From: Streptomyces tuirus
GTDB taxonomy: Bacteria > Actinomycetota > Actinomycetes > Streptomycetales > Streptomycetaceae
Length of the DNA stretch: 64,000 bases
Direction of reading: 5' to 3'
Assembly: GCF_014701095.1 (NCBI RefSeq)
Contig: NZ_AP023439.1
Location: 1,972,001-2,036,000, forward strand
The position numbers and the translations under genes are program-made. Positions 14,723 through 23,892 of this stretch are shown here, one piece after another (within the stretch, counting starts at the first letter, position 1; each line of letters starts with the position of its first letter). The notes under the pieces are model-generated. The model saw nothing but the letters and a program-made list of their open reading frames with translations, had not been told where the DNA came from and made no database searches.

Positions 14723-15631
14723 TCACCCCTTCGTGCCGCCGGCGGTGAGGCCGGTCACCAGGTTCTTCTGCACCAGGTAGAAGAACAGGGCGGCCGGTAT
14801 CGCGATCAGCACAGCCGTCGCGGCCATCAGGTTGCGCTGGGCGTCGTGTTCGCTGACGAACGTCTGCAGACCGACGGCGAACGTGTACTTGTCGTCGCTC
14901 AGCATGAACGTCGAGGCGAACGCGACCTCACCGAAGGCCGTGAGGAAGCTGTAGAACGCCGCGACCGCGAGGCCCGGCTTGGCGAGCGGCAGGATGAGCC
15001 GCGCGAACGTGCCGAAGGGGGTCAGCCCGTCGACGCGCCCGGCCTCGTCGATCTCGAACGGGATGGTGTCGAAATAGCCCTTCATCAGCCAGGCGCAGTA
15101 CGGCACGATCGTGGTGCAGTTGACCAGGATGAGACCAAGGTAGCTGTCGATCAGCTGCAGATCCGAGAGGATCTGGTACATCGGCACGATCAGTACCGCG
15201 ATGGGGAACATCTGGGTGACCAGCAGCACCCACATCAGCTTCCGGTAGCCGGGGAACCGCATGCGGGAGACGGCGTAGCCGGTGGACGCGGCGACGACGA
15301 CGCCGATGAGCGTCGTGCCCAGCACCACGATCAGCGTGCTCGTCAGCCAGTCGAAGAAGCCGGTGTCCTGGAGGACGTAGGCGTAGTTCTCGAGCGACAG
15401 CTTGCCCCAGATGCGCCCGGGGTGGAGGTAGTCGTCCTTGTCCGGGCCGAGGGACAGGAAGAGCAGCCAGGCGACCGGGAAGAGCGCGGTCAGGCTGGCG
15501 GCGATCAGCACGGCGTGCGAGGCGAGGGAGGCGCCGCGGCTGCGTTCGCCTCGGCCGCGGACCTTGCCGGGGGCGGTCGCGGGGCGCCGCTCGCCGGCCG
15601 GTGCGGAGCTCTCGACGGTGGTCGTACTCAT
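14723..15631 (-). CDS. malG: Maltose/maltodextrin ABC transporter permease MalG
   Basis: The start is ATG 15631 (MSTTTVESSAPAG). 302 residues, about six transmembrane helices, beginning with HAVLIAASLTALFPVAWLLFLS. The cytoplasmic EAA loop that contacts the ATPase is EIDEAGRVDGLTPFGTFARLILPLAKPG. The C-terminus FYLVQKNLVTGLTAGGTKG is the classic MalG ending. It follows malF by 14 bases. There is no ATPase gene in this cluster; in Streptomyces the shared ATPase MsiK, encoded elsewhere, powers such importers. Confidence 0.95.
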   Translation of the reverse strand: MSTTTVESSAPAGERRPATAPGKVRGRGERSRGASLASHAVLIAASLTALFPVAWLLFLSLGPDKDDYLHPGRIWGKLSLENYAYVLQDTGFFDWLTSTLIVVLGTTLIGVVVAASTGYAVSRMRFPGYRKLMWVLLVTQMFPIAVLIVPMYQILSDLQLIDSYLGLILVNCTTIVPYCAWLMKGYFDTIPFEIDEAGRVDGLTPFGTFARLILPLAKPGLAVAAFYSFLTAFGEVAFASTFMLSDDKYTFAVGLQTFVSEHDAQRNLMAATAVLIAIPAALFFYLVQKNLVTGLTAGGTKG

Positions 15632-15645
15632 GGGGAACTCCTGCC

Positions 15646-16650
15646 TCAGATCGCGAGCTGCTGCTCGTTGCGGTTCAGCCAGCGGCGGTAGAAGGAGGTG
15701 AAGACGATCAGGATGGACAGGAGCAGGATCCCGTAGGCGGCGGACTGGGCGTAGTCGCGCGGCTGCTGCCCGAAGCCCAGTTGGTAGGCCCACGTGACGA
15801 GGATCTGGGCGTCCGGTGCGGTGTTGCCGAACAACAGGAAGATGATGGCGAACTGATTGAAGGTCCAGATGACACCCAGGAGGACAACCGTCGTACTGAC
15901 GGACCTCAGACCGGGCAGGGTGACGTAGCGGAATCGCTGCCAGGCGTTGGCGCCGTCCATCTCGGAGGCCTCGTACAGGCTCGCGTCGATCGACTGCAGG
16001 CCGCCGAGGAGCGAGACCATCATGAACGGCACACCGCACCAGGTGTTGACCATGATGGCGGCGAACCGCTGCCAGAAGGTGTCCTCCAGCCACAGCGGTG
16101 CCGGCAGGCCCAGGCCCTCCAGTGCGGTGTTGATGACGCCGCCGTCCGCCAGCATGAACCGCCAGCCGAAGACGGTGACGAAGGTCGGCACCGCCCAGGG
16201 CAGGACGAGGATCATCCGGTAGAGGGTGCGGCCGCGCAGCTTCTGGTTGAGCAGCAGGGCGAGGCCGAGACCGATGCCGTAGTGCAGGGCGACACAGGCC
16301 GCCGTCCAGAAGACCGTCCACAGGAAGTGCGACCAGAAGCGGTCGTATGCCGTCGGGCCCCAGAGGATGTCGGCGTAGTTGTCCAGGCCGATGAACTTGT
16401 ACGTGGCGTCGATGTGGTTGACGCCGATCGTGCGGGCGGTGTTGAGGCTGGTGGCGTCGGTGAGGGTGAGGTACAGGCCGTACACCAGCGGATACACCAC
16501 GAGGACGCCGAGCACGACGGCCACCGGGGCGATCATCGCGTAGGCGTACCAGTGCTTGTGGAAGCCGTTCTTCAGCCGCTGGGCCGGCCCGGGTCGCGGT
16601 TCCCGCTCACCGCGCCGCTTGCCGGTCGCTCGGTCGATGGCGACTGTCAT
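15646..16650 (-). CDS. malF: Maltose/maltodextrin ABC transporter permease MalF
   Basis: A 334-residue integral membrane protein with a basic N-terminus (KRRGEREPRPGPAQRLKNGF) and about six helices from YAYAMIAPVAVVLGVLVVYPLVYGLYLTLTDA onward. The EAA loop is YEASEMDGANAWQRFRYVTLPGLRSV. It partners MalG to form the pore, fed by MalE. ATG start. The malE gene lies 119 bases upstream, separated by a strong hairpin, so MalF and MalG are probably made at lower levels than MalE. Confidence 0.95.
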   Translation of the reverse strand: MTVAIDRATGKRRGEREPRPGPAQRLKNGFHKHWYAYAMIAPVAVVLGVLVVYPLVYGLYLTLTDATSLNTARTIGVNHIDATYKFIGLDNYADILWGPTAYDRFWSHFLWTVFWTAACVALHYGIGLGLALLLNQKLRGRTLYRMILVLPWAVPTFVTVFGWRFMLADGGVINTALEGLGLPAPLWLEDTFWQRFAAIMVNTWCGVPFMMVSLLGGLQSIDASLYEASEMDGANAWQRFRYVTLPGLRSVSTTVVLLGVIWTFNQFAIIFLLFGNTAPDAQILVTWAYQLGFGQQPRDYAQSAAYGILLLSILIVFTSFYRRWLNRNEQQLAI

Positions 16651-16713
16651 GGTTCGACACCTTCTGGAGGTTCAAGGAGGTCAAGGAGGGCTGCCCGGGC
16701 GCGGGCGCGGGCC

Positions 16714-16763
16714 GGTGGCCGCCGGATCCCCTCCCCCCATGACGGGGGGATCCGGCGGCCACC
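16714..16763. terminator. Perfect 17-bp stem-loop between malE and malF
   Basis: GGTGGCCGCCGGATCCC (16714-16730) and its exact complement GGGATCCGGCGGCCACC (16747-16763), with a C-rich loop. It starts seven bases after the malE stop codon. It could act as a partial terminator and 3' stabiliser giving excess MalE over MalF/G, as intercistronic hairpins do in other binding-protein transport operons. Confidence 0.75.
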
Positions 16764-16769
16764 AGGCGG

Positions 16770-18038
16770 TCACTTGGAGAAGTCGGGCACCAGCTTGGCG
16801 ATGGCGGTCTCGGCGTTGCCGAGGCCCTTGTCCAGGGACTCCTTGCCACCGGCGATCTTGATCAGCTCGTCGTCGAGGGGACCCCACAGGGAGCTGTACT
16901 CGGGCAGCGCCGGGCGCGGCTGGGCGCTGGAGAGGACGCCCTGGTAGCCGGCGATGCCGGGGTCGGCCTTGACCTTGTCGGTGTAGGCGTCGTCGCGCGT
17001 GGGGAGCGTGGAGTTCTTCAGCGCGATGGTCTCCTGGGCCTTGGCCGAGGTCATGAAGTTCACGAACTTCATCGAGGCCTTCTGGTGGGCCTCGTCGGAG
17101 CCGGCGTAGACGGAGAGGTTGTGGCCGCCGGTCGGGGCGCCCGCCTTGCCGGAGGAGCCGGCCGGGACGGTGGCGATGCCGAGGTTGTTCTTGTCCTTGA
17201 AGGCCGAGCCCTTGTAGAAGTTCGTGATCTCCCACGGACCCTGGACGATCGAGGCGACCTTGCCGCTGACGAACGCCTCCTGGATGTGGGCGTAGGCGTC
17301 GGCGGTGGTGTCGGCCTTGTGCAGGCCCTTGCCGGAGAAGAGACCCTGCCAGGTGCCGTAGGCCTTCTTGGCCTCGGGCGAGGTGACGGTGATCTTCTTG
17401 GCGTCCGCGTCGACGGTGTCGGTGCCCTCGCCGTAGAGGAAGGACTGGGCGTAGTAGGCCTGGGTGGAGCCCCAGTAGCCGTCGACGCCGGTCTTGCCCT
17501 TGATCGTGGCGGCGGCCTTCTTCAGGTCGTCCCAGGTCTTGGGGGCCTCGACGCCGGCCTTCTCGAACAGGGCCTTGTTGTAGACGAGGGCGAGGGTGTC
17601 CGTGGTGAACGGAACGCCGTAGGTCTTGCCCTCGTACTTGGCCTGCTCGATCAGGCTGGGCTGGAACTTGTCCTGGTCCTTGAGGGCCTCGGTGCCGTCC
17701 AGCGGCGCGAAGAAGCCCTTCTTGGCGAAGGCCGGCGTCCAGCCGACCTCGGAACGCAGCACGTCCGGGGCACCCTTGGAACCGGCGGCGGTGTCGAACT
17801 TGTTCTGCGCCTGGTCGAAGGGGACGTTGACGTACTTGACCTTGATGTCCTTGTTGGCAGCCTCGAACTGCTTCACCAGGGCCTGGTACGTCGGCGCCTC
17901 GTTGGTGGCGTTGGAGGTGTCCCACCAGGTGATGGTGACCGGGCCGTCGGCCTCGTCGCCACTGTCGCTACCGCCGCAGGCCGTCGCCGCCAGGGCGAGG
18001 GACGCCACCAGCGCGGTGGCCGCTATGCCACGCCGCAT
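16770..18038 (-). CDS. malE: Maltose/maltodextrin-binding lipoprotein MalE
   Basis: A 422-residue solute-binding lipoprotein. Signal peptide MRRGIAATALVASLALAAT with lipobox ATAC; Cys-21 is the lipid anchor. The mature fold is family 1 (SBP_bac_1): VTITWWDTSNATNEAPTYQALVKQFEAANKDIKVKYVNVPFDQAQNKF, then TYGVPFTTDTLALVYNKALFEKAG and FVNFMTSAKAQETIALKNSTLPTRDDAY. It captures maltose or maltodextrin outside the cell for MalFG. AAGGAG-type ribosome site. First gene of malEFG-aglA, divergent from malR. Confidence 0.95.
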   Translation of the reverse strand: MRRGIAATALVASLALAATACGGSDSGDEADGPVTITWWDTSNATNEAPTYQALVKQFEAANKDIKVKYVNVPFDQAQNKFDTAAGSKGAPDVLRSEVGWTPAFAKKGFFAPLDGTEALKDQDKFQPSLIEQAKYEGKTYGVPFTTDTLALVYNKALFEKAGVEAPKTWDDLKKAAATIKGKTGVDGYWGSTQAYYAQSFLYGEGTDTVDADAKKITVTSPEAKKAYGTWQGLFSGKGLHKADTTADAYAHIQEAFVSGKVASIVQGPWEITNFYKGSAFKDKNNLGIATVPAGSSGKAGAPTGGHNLSVYAGSDEAHQKASMKFVNFMTSAKAQETIALKNSTLPTRDDAYTDKVKADPGIAGYQGVLSSAQPRPALPEYSSLWGPLDDELIKIAGGKESLDKGLGNAETAIAKLVPDFSK

Positions 18039-18125
18039 GAGTTCTCCTTGAGGGTGAAAGCCCGTTGTGCTGCCGACTGCGCCGTTGGCGGCCGGGCGTC
18101 GGTGAGATTAGCCGCGCTGGAACGA

Positions 18126-18280
18126 CTTGCGAAAGACCTTGCAGCAAAAAGTTGCAAGGGGTGCCGATGGTTATCCCGCCGTGACCTCTCACCGGCCTCG
18201 CCTGCGCCGCCCCACAGCCCCTGTTTCCAGCTGTTCGGCGGGGAGTCGGACAGCTGTGCAAGACTCTGCAAGCACTTGCC
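18126..18280. promoter_or_regulatory. malE-malR divergent control region with GCAAG/CTTGC boxes
   Basis: The gap between malE and malR holds two clusters. Near malE: CTTGC (18126), CCTTGC (18137) and GTTGCAAGG (18151-18159), with short spacings. Near malR: TGCAAG at 18257 and again at 18268, then inverted CTTGCC at 18275. The 11-base periodicity puts boxes on one face of the helix. These are candidate MalR sites giving maltose induction and autoregulation. The rest of this region shows nothing else. Confidence 0.65.
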
Positions 18281-18440
18281 ATCCGCGTCCGCCGGGGGAA
18301 TCATCCGTTGCGGATCGGACGCCGACCACGACTTTCGAGGGACCGCGATGACCAAGCCACCCGCAGCGGGCCGTGCGACGGCGCGCATCAGGCGTCCCGT
18401 CGGTGCGCAAGGAGAACCCCGGCCGCTACAGTCCGGTGCT

Positions 18441-19475
18441 GTGACCACACGGCTTGCCGACATCGCTTTGCAGGCGGGGGTGAGCGAAGCGACCGTCAGC
18501 CGGGTCCTCAACGGCAAGCCGGGCGTCGCCGCCACCACCCGCCAGTCCGTGCTGGCCGCTCTCGACGTACTGGGCTACGAACGTCCGGTACGCCTGCGCC
18601 AGCGCAGCGAGGGGCTGGTGGGGCTGATCACCCCGGAACTGGAGAACCCGATCTTCCCGGCCCTGGCGCAGGTCATCGGCCAGGCGCTGACGCGGCAGGG
18701 CTACACGCCGGTGCTGGCCACCCAGACCCCGGGCGGCTCGACCGAGGACGAGCTCACCGAGATGCTCGTGGACCGCGGGGTCGCCGGCATCATCTACGTC
18801 TCCGGACTGCACGCCGACACCACCGCCGACATGCAGCGCTACGACCGGCTGCGCGCCCAGGGCGTGCCCTACGTGCTGGTCGACGGTTTCTCACCGAAGG
18901 TGCAGGCGCCGTTCATCTCCCCCGACGACCGTGCCGCGATGAGCCTGGCGGTCACGCACCTGGCGTCCCTGGGGCACACCCGGATCGGTCTGGCCCTCGG
19001 GCCCAAGCGGTTTGTGCCGGTGCAGCGCAAGATCGAGGGGTTCGTGCGCGCGGTGCAGGACCAGTTGGGCCTCGACGCCGCGACCGTGGAGTCGGAGCTG
19101 GTGCAGCACTCCCTGTACACCCTCGAGGGTGGTCAGGCGGCGGCCGTGGCGTTGATCGAGCGGAACTGCACGGCCGTGGTGTGCGCCAGCGACATGATGG
19201 CGCTGGGCGCGATCCGGGCGGCCCGGCAGCTCGGTCTGGACGTGCCGAAGGACATCTCCGTAGTGGGCTTCGACGACTCCCCGCTGATCGCCTTCACCGA
19301 CCCGCCGCTGACGACGATCCGCAAGCCGGTCCCGGCGATGGGGCAGGCGGCCGTGCGCACGCTGCTGGAGGAGATCGGCGGGACGCCCGCGCCCCACAGC
19401 GAGTTCGTGTTCATGCCGGAGCTGGTGGTGCGTGGTTCGACCGCCTCGGCTCCGGGGGAACGCGGTCGCTCCTGA
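18441..19475 (+). CDS. malR: LacI/GalR-family maltose regulator MalR
   Basis: From GTG 18441 the product is 344 residues, the length I recall for Streptomyces MalR. An upstream in-frame ATG at 18348, with GAGG seven bases before it, would add 31 residues and cannot be excluded. The N-terminal LacI helix-turn-helix reads RLADIALQAGVSEATVSRVLNGKPGVAATTRQSVLAALDVLGYERP. It is followed by the periplasmic-binding-protein-like sensor with GLITPELENPIFPALAQ, FISPDDRAAMSLAVTHLASLGHTRIGL, VCASDMMALGAIRAARQLG and VPKDISVVGFDDSPLI. It represses malE and probably the amylase genes until a maltodextrin signal releases it. Confidence 0.92.
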   Translation: MTTRLADIALQAGVSEATVSRVLNGKPGVAATTRQSVLAALDVLGYERPVRLRQRSEGLVGLITPELENPIFPALAQVIGQALTRQGYTPVLATQTPGGSTEDELTEMLVDRGVAGIIYVSGLHADTTADMQRYDRLRAQGVPYVLVDGFSPKVQAPFISPDDRAAMSLAVTHLASLGHTRIGLALGPKRFVPVQRKIEGFVRAVQDQLGLDAATVESELVQHSLYTLEGGQAAAVALIERNCTAVVCASDMMALGAIRAARQLGLDVPKDISVVGFDDSPLIAFTDPPLTTIRKPVPAMGQAAVRTLLEEIGGTPAPHSEFVFMPELVVRGSTASAPGERGRS

Positions 19476-19568
19476 GACCTACGGCCTGATTTCGCCGTAG
19501 AACATGCGGCTCGTGCGGGGCCGCGGGATGATCGGTGGGGAAGTCCTTTTCTGGCAGACTTTGCGCCT

Positions 19569-20534
19569 ATGGGTGAAACGACCGTGACGAAGCCGGAGGG
19601 CCTGGAAGCGGCCCTCCCGGAGACAGTTGCGGCCGATTCGGGGCACGGTCCGCTGCGTCGGCTGCGCACCCCGCGCCGGCCCCGCTTCTGGTTCGAGATC
19701 CTGCTGATCGCGGTGAGTTACTGGACGTACTCGCTCGTCCGCAACGCCGTGCCCGAGCAGAAGACCGAGGCGCTGCACAACGCCGACTGGATCTGGCAGG
19801 TCGAGCACCATCTGGGCATCGCCGTCGAGCAGTCGGTCAACCACGCCGTGAACTCGGTGCATTGGCTGATCGTCGGGATGAACTACTACTACGCGACGCT
19901 GCACTTCATCGTCACCCTGGGTGTGCTGGTGTGGCTGTACCGTCGCCATCCCGGCCGGTACGCGGCCACCCGCCTGGTGCTGTTCGCTACCACGGCCGTC
20001 GCCCTGGTCGGTTACTACCTGTATCCGCTGGCGCCCCCGCGGCTGATGAACGGCGGTGGCTTCGTCGACACGGTCATGGTCCACCAGACCTGGGGTTCGA
20101 TGGCGTCCGGCGACCTGAAACACATGTCGAACCAGTACGCGGCGATGCCGTCGATGCACATCGGCTGGTCGCTGTGGTGCGGGCTGACGATCGCCGCCCT
20201 GGCGACGGTCCCCTGGGTGCGGGTGCTGGGGCTGCTGTACCCGGCGCTGACGCTGGTGGTCATCGTCGCGACGGCCAACCACTTCTGGCTGGACGCGGTG
20301 GGCGGCCTGCTCTGCCTGGCCTTCGGGTTCACGGTCGCACGGCTCTGGTACGGCAGACAGCCGTACGCGCTGCCGCGGACGGTGCCGGAGCGCGGGCCGC
20401 GTGCGGTGCGGCCCGCGGTGAGGGGGCCCGAGACCGGGACGTCCTGGCGTGACGGGCCGGACGAGTCCCGACGGTTGCCGGACAGTTCCCAGGGGCTGCC
20501 GGACAAGTCCCGGGGGTTGTCCCGCAGGTCCTAG
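19569..20534 (+). CDS. PAP2-superfamily membrane phosphatase/transferase
   Basis: A 321-residue protein with about six transmembrane helices. The phosphatase signature is spread over GYYLYPLAPPRLM, YAAMPSMHIGWSLW (the Ser-x-His motif) and ANHFWLDAVGG (His-x4-Asp), as in PAP2/inositol-phosphorylceramide-synthase-like enzymes that move or remove lipid phosphate groups on the outer membrane face. Its lipid substrate is unknown. The last 60 residues are polar and Arg-rich and end in three seven-residue repeats. It overlaps the end of glnE by four bases tail to tail. ATG start. Confidence 0.82.
   Translation: MGETTVTKPEGLEAALPETVAADSGHGPLRRLRTPRRPRFWFEILLIAVSYWTYSLVRNAVPEQKTEALHNADWIWQVEHHLGIAVEQSVNHAVNSVHWLIVGMNYYYATLHFIVTLGVLVWLYRRHPGRYAATRLVLFATTAVALVGYYLYPLAPPRLMNGGGFVDTVMVHQTWGSMASGDLKHMSNQYAAMPSMHIGWSLWCGLTIAALATVPWVRVLGLLYPALTLVVIVATANHFWLDAVGGLLCLAFGFTVARLWYGRQPYALPRTVPERGPRAVRPAVRGPETGTSWRDGPDESRRLPDSSQGLPDKSRGLSRRS
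20460..20522 (+). repeat. Three 21-bp repeats at the 3' end of the PAP2 gene
   Basis: Units 20460-20480, 20481-20501 and 20502-20522 encode DESRRLP, DSSQGLP and DKSRGLS. Each begins GACxAGTxCC or a close variant. They lie in the disordered tail of the protein, 12 bases before its stop codon. Confidence 0.7.
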
Positions 20535-23500
20535 CGTTCGGCGGTGCCGTAGAACAGTTCCTCCACCACACCGCGTGCCCGGCGGGCCGTGCGCCGGTAG
20601 GCGTCCAGCATGTCGCCCGCGTGGCCGGGGCCGTAGCCCAGGTACCTGCCCACGGCGGCCAGTTCCCGGGGCTCCGTCGGAAACGTGTCGCCGGCCCTGC
20701 CGCGGACCAGCATCACCGCGTTGCGGACGCGGGTCGCGAGGACCCAGGCCTCGTCGAGGGTCGCCGCGTCCTCCTCCGTGATGAGCCCGGCGGCCCGGGC
20801 CGCGGCCAGGGCCTCGCGGGTGCGGGTGGTACGCAGACCCGGCTCCGCCGAGCCGTGCCGCAGCTGCATGAGCTGCACGGTCCACTCCACGTCGGACAGG
20901 CCGCCCGGCCCGAGCTTGGCGTGCAGCTTGGGGTCGGCGCCGCGCGGCAGCCGCTCCGACTCCATGCGGGCCTTCAGCCGCCGGATCTCGCGCACGGCCT
21001 CGTCGGCGAGTCCGTCCGCCGGGTAGCGCAGCGGGTCGATCAGCTCGACGAAGCGGCGGCCCAGGCCCTCGTCACCGGCGACGGGCTCGGCCCGCAGCAG
21101 CGCGTGCGACTCCCACGTCAGGGCCCACCGGCGGTAGTACGCCGCGTACGAGGTGAGGGTGCGGACCAGCGGCCCGGACTTGCCCTCCGGACGCAGGTCG
21201 GCGTCGATGAGCAGGGGCGGGTCGGCGCTGGGGATCTGCAGCAGGCGGCGCATCTCGGAGACGACCTTGTTGGCCGCCTGGGACGCCTCGCGCTCGTCGA
21301 CGCCGTCGCGCGGTTCGTGCACGAACAGCACGTCCGCGTCGGAGCCGTAGCCCAGCTCGTGGCCGCCGAACCGGCCCATGCCGATGATGGCGAACCGGGT
21401 GGGCAGGTCCTCGCCCCAGCCCTCCCGCACCACGGCCCGGAGCGTGCCGGCGAGCGTCGCTGCCGTCAGGTCCGACACCGCGCCGCCGACCATGTCCACC
21501 AGGGCGCCCTGGTCGGCCTCGGCGGGCTGCTCCTCGGTGCCGTAGGAGCCGACGATGTCGGCGGCGGCCGTGCGGAACAGCTCCCGGCGGCGCACCCCGC
21601 GGGCTGCCGTGACCGCCTGGGCGGCGCCGTCGGCGCGTTTCACCGCGGCGTATATCTCCTGCTCCAGATGGGCGCGCGACCGTGGCTCGAGGCCGCCGCC
21701 GTCCCCGTCGCCGAGCAGCGCCACCGCCTCCGGGGCGCGCATGAGCAGGTCGGGCGCGAGCCGGCCGGCGGACAGCACCCGGGCGAGGTTCTGCGCGGCG
21801 GCGCCCTCGTCCCGCAGCAGCCGCAGATACCAGGGGGTCTTGCCGAGCGCGTCGGAGACCTTGCGGAAGTTGAGCAGGCCCGCGTCCGGGTCGGCCGAGT
21901 CGGCGAACCAGCCGAGCAGCACGGGCAGCAGGGTGCGCTGGATGGCGGCCTTGCGGGTGACACCGGAGGCCAGCGCCTCCAGATGGCGCAGGGCGGCGGC
22001 CGGGTCGGCGTAGCCGAGGGCGACCATGCGCTCCCGGGCCGCCTCGGTGCTGAGCCGGGCCTCGCCGGTGGCGAGCTGGGCGACGGCGTCGAGCAGCGGC
22101 CGGTAGAAGAGCTTCTCGTGCAGACGGCGTACGACACCCGCGTGCCGGCGCCACTCGCGGTGCAGGTCGGCGACCGGGTCCTTGCGCAGGCCGAGGGAGC
22201 GGCCGATGCGGCGCAGCTCGGCCTCGTCCTCGGGGACGAGGTGGGTGCGCCGCAGCCGGAAGAGCTGGATGCGGTGCTCCATGGAGCGCAGGAAGCGGTA
22301 GGCCTCGTCGAGCTGCGCCGCGTCGGCCCGGCCGACGTAGCCGCCGGCGGCCAGGGCCCTCAGCGCGTCCAGGGTGGTGCCGCTGCGCAGGGAGGTGTCG
22401 GCCCGGCCGTGCACCAGCTGGAGCAGCTGCACGGCGAACTCGACGTCCCTGAGGCCGCCCGGGCCGAGCTTCAGCTGGCGGTCGACCTCGGCGACGGGGA
22501 TGTTCTCCACGACCCGGCGGCGCATCTTCTGCACGTCGGGGACGAAGTTCTCGCGTTCGGCGGCCTTCCACACCAGGGGCTGGACGGCGGCGACGTACTC
22601 CGCGCCGAGGTCGAGGTCGCCGGCCACCGGGCGGGCCTTGAGCAGCGCCTGGAACTCCCAGGTCTTGGCCCAGCGCTGGTAGTAGGCGAGGTGGCTGGAG
22701 AGGGTCCGCACGAGGGGGCCGTTCCTGCCCTCGGGCCGGAGGTTGGCGTCGACGGGCCAGATCGAGCCCTCGACCGTCGTCTCGGAGCAGATCCGCATCA
22801 TGTGCGAGGCGAGCCGGGTGGCGGCGCGCACGGCCTTGGTCTCGTCGGTCCCCTCGGTGGCCTCGCCCACGAAGATGACGTCCACGTCGGAGACGTAGTT
22901 GAGCTCGTGGCCGCCGCACTTGCCCATCGCGATGACCGCGAGCCGGCACTGGGCGGCGTCCTCGGGCGCGGCCGCCTCGGCGATCTTGAGGGCGGCGCGC
23001 AGGGTGGCGGTGGCGAGGTCGGCGAGCTCGGCGGCGGACTCGGCGACGCCGGTGGTGCCGCAGACGTCCCGGGCGGCGATGGACAGCAGGCAGCGCCGGT
23101 AGGCGACGCGCAGGGAGACCGGGTCGGTGGCCTCCGCGAGGCCGGCCTCGAACTCCTCCACCCCGGGGTGCAGGTCGTAGGCCTCGTACATGACGAGGGC
23201 CTGCCAGTCGTCCGGGTGCCGGGCGAGGTGGTCGGCGAGTGCGGTGGAGGCGCCGAGGACGCCGAGGAGGCGGTCGCGCAGGGGCTTGGCCGCGATCAGG
23301 GTGTCGAGCAGTTCGCGGCGGGCGCCGGGGCCGCGCTGGGCCTCCAGCAGCCGGACGAGCCCGAGCAGCGCGAGATCGGGGTCGGCGGTGCCGCCCAGCG
23401 CCTCCAGCAGCACGGGGTCGTCGCGCAGCGGCGCGAGCTCAGGACTGTCCAGGAGCCGCTCGGCGGCGGAGGCGTCGGTGAAACCGTGCCGCAGCAGCCG

Positions 23501-23539
23501 TGTGAAGGTGCTGCTCCTGCGCCCCGGCGCCGCCGTCAT
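20531..23539 (-). CDS. glnE: Glutamine synthetase adenylyltransferase/deadenylylase GlnE
   Basis: A 1002-residue bifunctional enzyme that adenylylates and deadenylylates glutamine synthetase I in response to nitrogen status. It has two nucleotidyltransferase domains. The N-terminal one carries LNYVSDVDVIFVGEA near residue 220. The C-terminal one carries GYGSDADVLFVHEP near residue 735. Each is followed by a linker helix bundle with VDRQLKLGPGGLRDVEFAVQLLQL or LHAKLGPGGLSDVEWTVQLMQL. Length and layout match actinomycete GlnE. ATG start. The large open frame on the other strand is a shadow. Its target, glnA type I, is not the glnA-like gene at 29 kb, which lacks an obvious adenylylation site. 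Confidence 0.96.
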   Translation of the reverse strand: MTAAPGRRSSTFTRLLRHGFTDASAAERLLDSPELAPLRDDPVLLEALGGTADPDLALLGLVRLLEAQRGPGARRELLDTLIAAKPLRDRLLGVLGASTALADHLARHPDDWQALVMYEAYDLHPGVEEFEAGLAEATDPVSLRVAYRRCLLSIAARDVCGTTGVAESAAELADLATATLRAALKIAEAAAPEDAAQCRLAVIAMGKCGGHELNYVSDVDVIFVGEATEGTDETKAVRAATRLASHMMRICSETTVEGSIWPVDANLRPEGRNGPLVRTLSSHLAYYQRWAKTWEFQALLKARPVAGDLDLGAEYVAAVQPLVWKAAERENFVPDVQKMRRRVVENIPVAEVDRQLKLGPGGLRDVEFAVQLLQLVHGRADTSLRSGTTLDALRALAAGGYVGRADAAQLDEAYRFLRSMEHRIQLFRLRRTHLVPEDEAELRRIGRSLGLRKDPVADLHREWRRHAGVVRRLHEKLFYRPLLDAVAQLATGEARLSTEAARERMVALGYADPAAALRHLEALASGVTRKAAIQRTLLPVLLGWFADSADPDAGLLNFRKVSDALGKTPWYLRLLRDEGAAAQNLARVLSAGRLAPDLLMRAPEAVALLGDGDGGGLEPRSRAHLEQEIYAAVKRADGAAQAVTAARGVRRRELFRTAAADIVGSYGTEEQPAEADQGALVDMVGGAVSDLTAATLAGTLRAVVREGWGEDLPTRFAIIGMGRFGGHELGYGSDADVLFVHEPRDGVDEREASQAANKVVSEMRRLLQIPSADPPLLIDADLRPEGKSGPLVRTLTSYAAYYRRWALTWESHALLRAEPVAGDEGLGRRFVELIDPLRYPADGLADEAVREIRRLKARMESERLPRGADPKLHAKLGPGGLSDVEWTVQLMQLRHGSAEPGLRTTRTREALAAARAAGLITEEDAATLDEAWVLATRVRNAVMLVRGRAGDTFPTEPRELAAVGRYLGYGPGHAGDMLDAYRRTARRARGVVEELFYGTAER

Positions 23540-23892
23540 CCGGGCCTCCCTCGCACTGTTCCTCGGACATGCTTCGGATCAAGGTCCTACGGCTTTGAGC
23601 CTAACCGCAGAGGGCGGGGGAAGCGGCGGTGAGTTCGACAGGCGGACGAGGCAGGCGCGTGGCTACGGCGACTGGCCGCGGAGGGGAGGCGGGCTACGGC
23701 GGTTTCCGGCCACAGGGGGTACGGGAGGGCCATTTCCGCTGCGGCACGGGCCATGCGGTCGTCCACTCGGTGGCGCGGCACGCCGTTATCGGCTTCGGTG
23801 AGGGGGAACCGTTCAGCCGGCTGCGGCCGGACAAGGTGACCGGTTCTCATCAAGTGATCGGTTCTCATGAGGCCGGACGAAGGAGTCACGCC
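23540..23892. promoter_or_regulatory. Intergenic region with paired CGGTTCTCAT direct repeats
   Basis: A 353-base stretch between the start of glnE (minus strand) and the first glyoxalase gene (plus strand), so it holds both promoters. The only structure I see is a direct repeat, ACCGGTTCTCATCA (23840-23853) and ATCGGTTCTCATGA (23858-23871), 18 bases apart start to start, ahead of the AAGGAG ribosome site of the glyoxalase gene. It may bind a regulator. No gene is convincing here. Confidence 0.4.
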
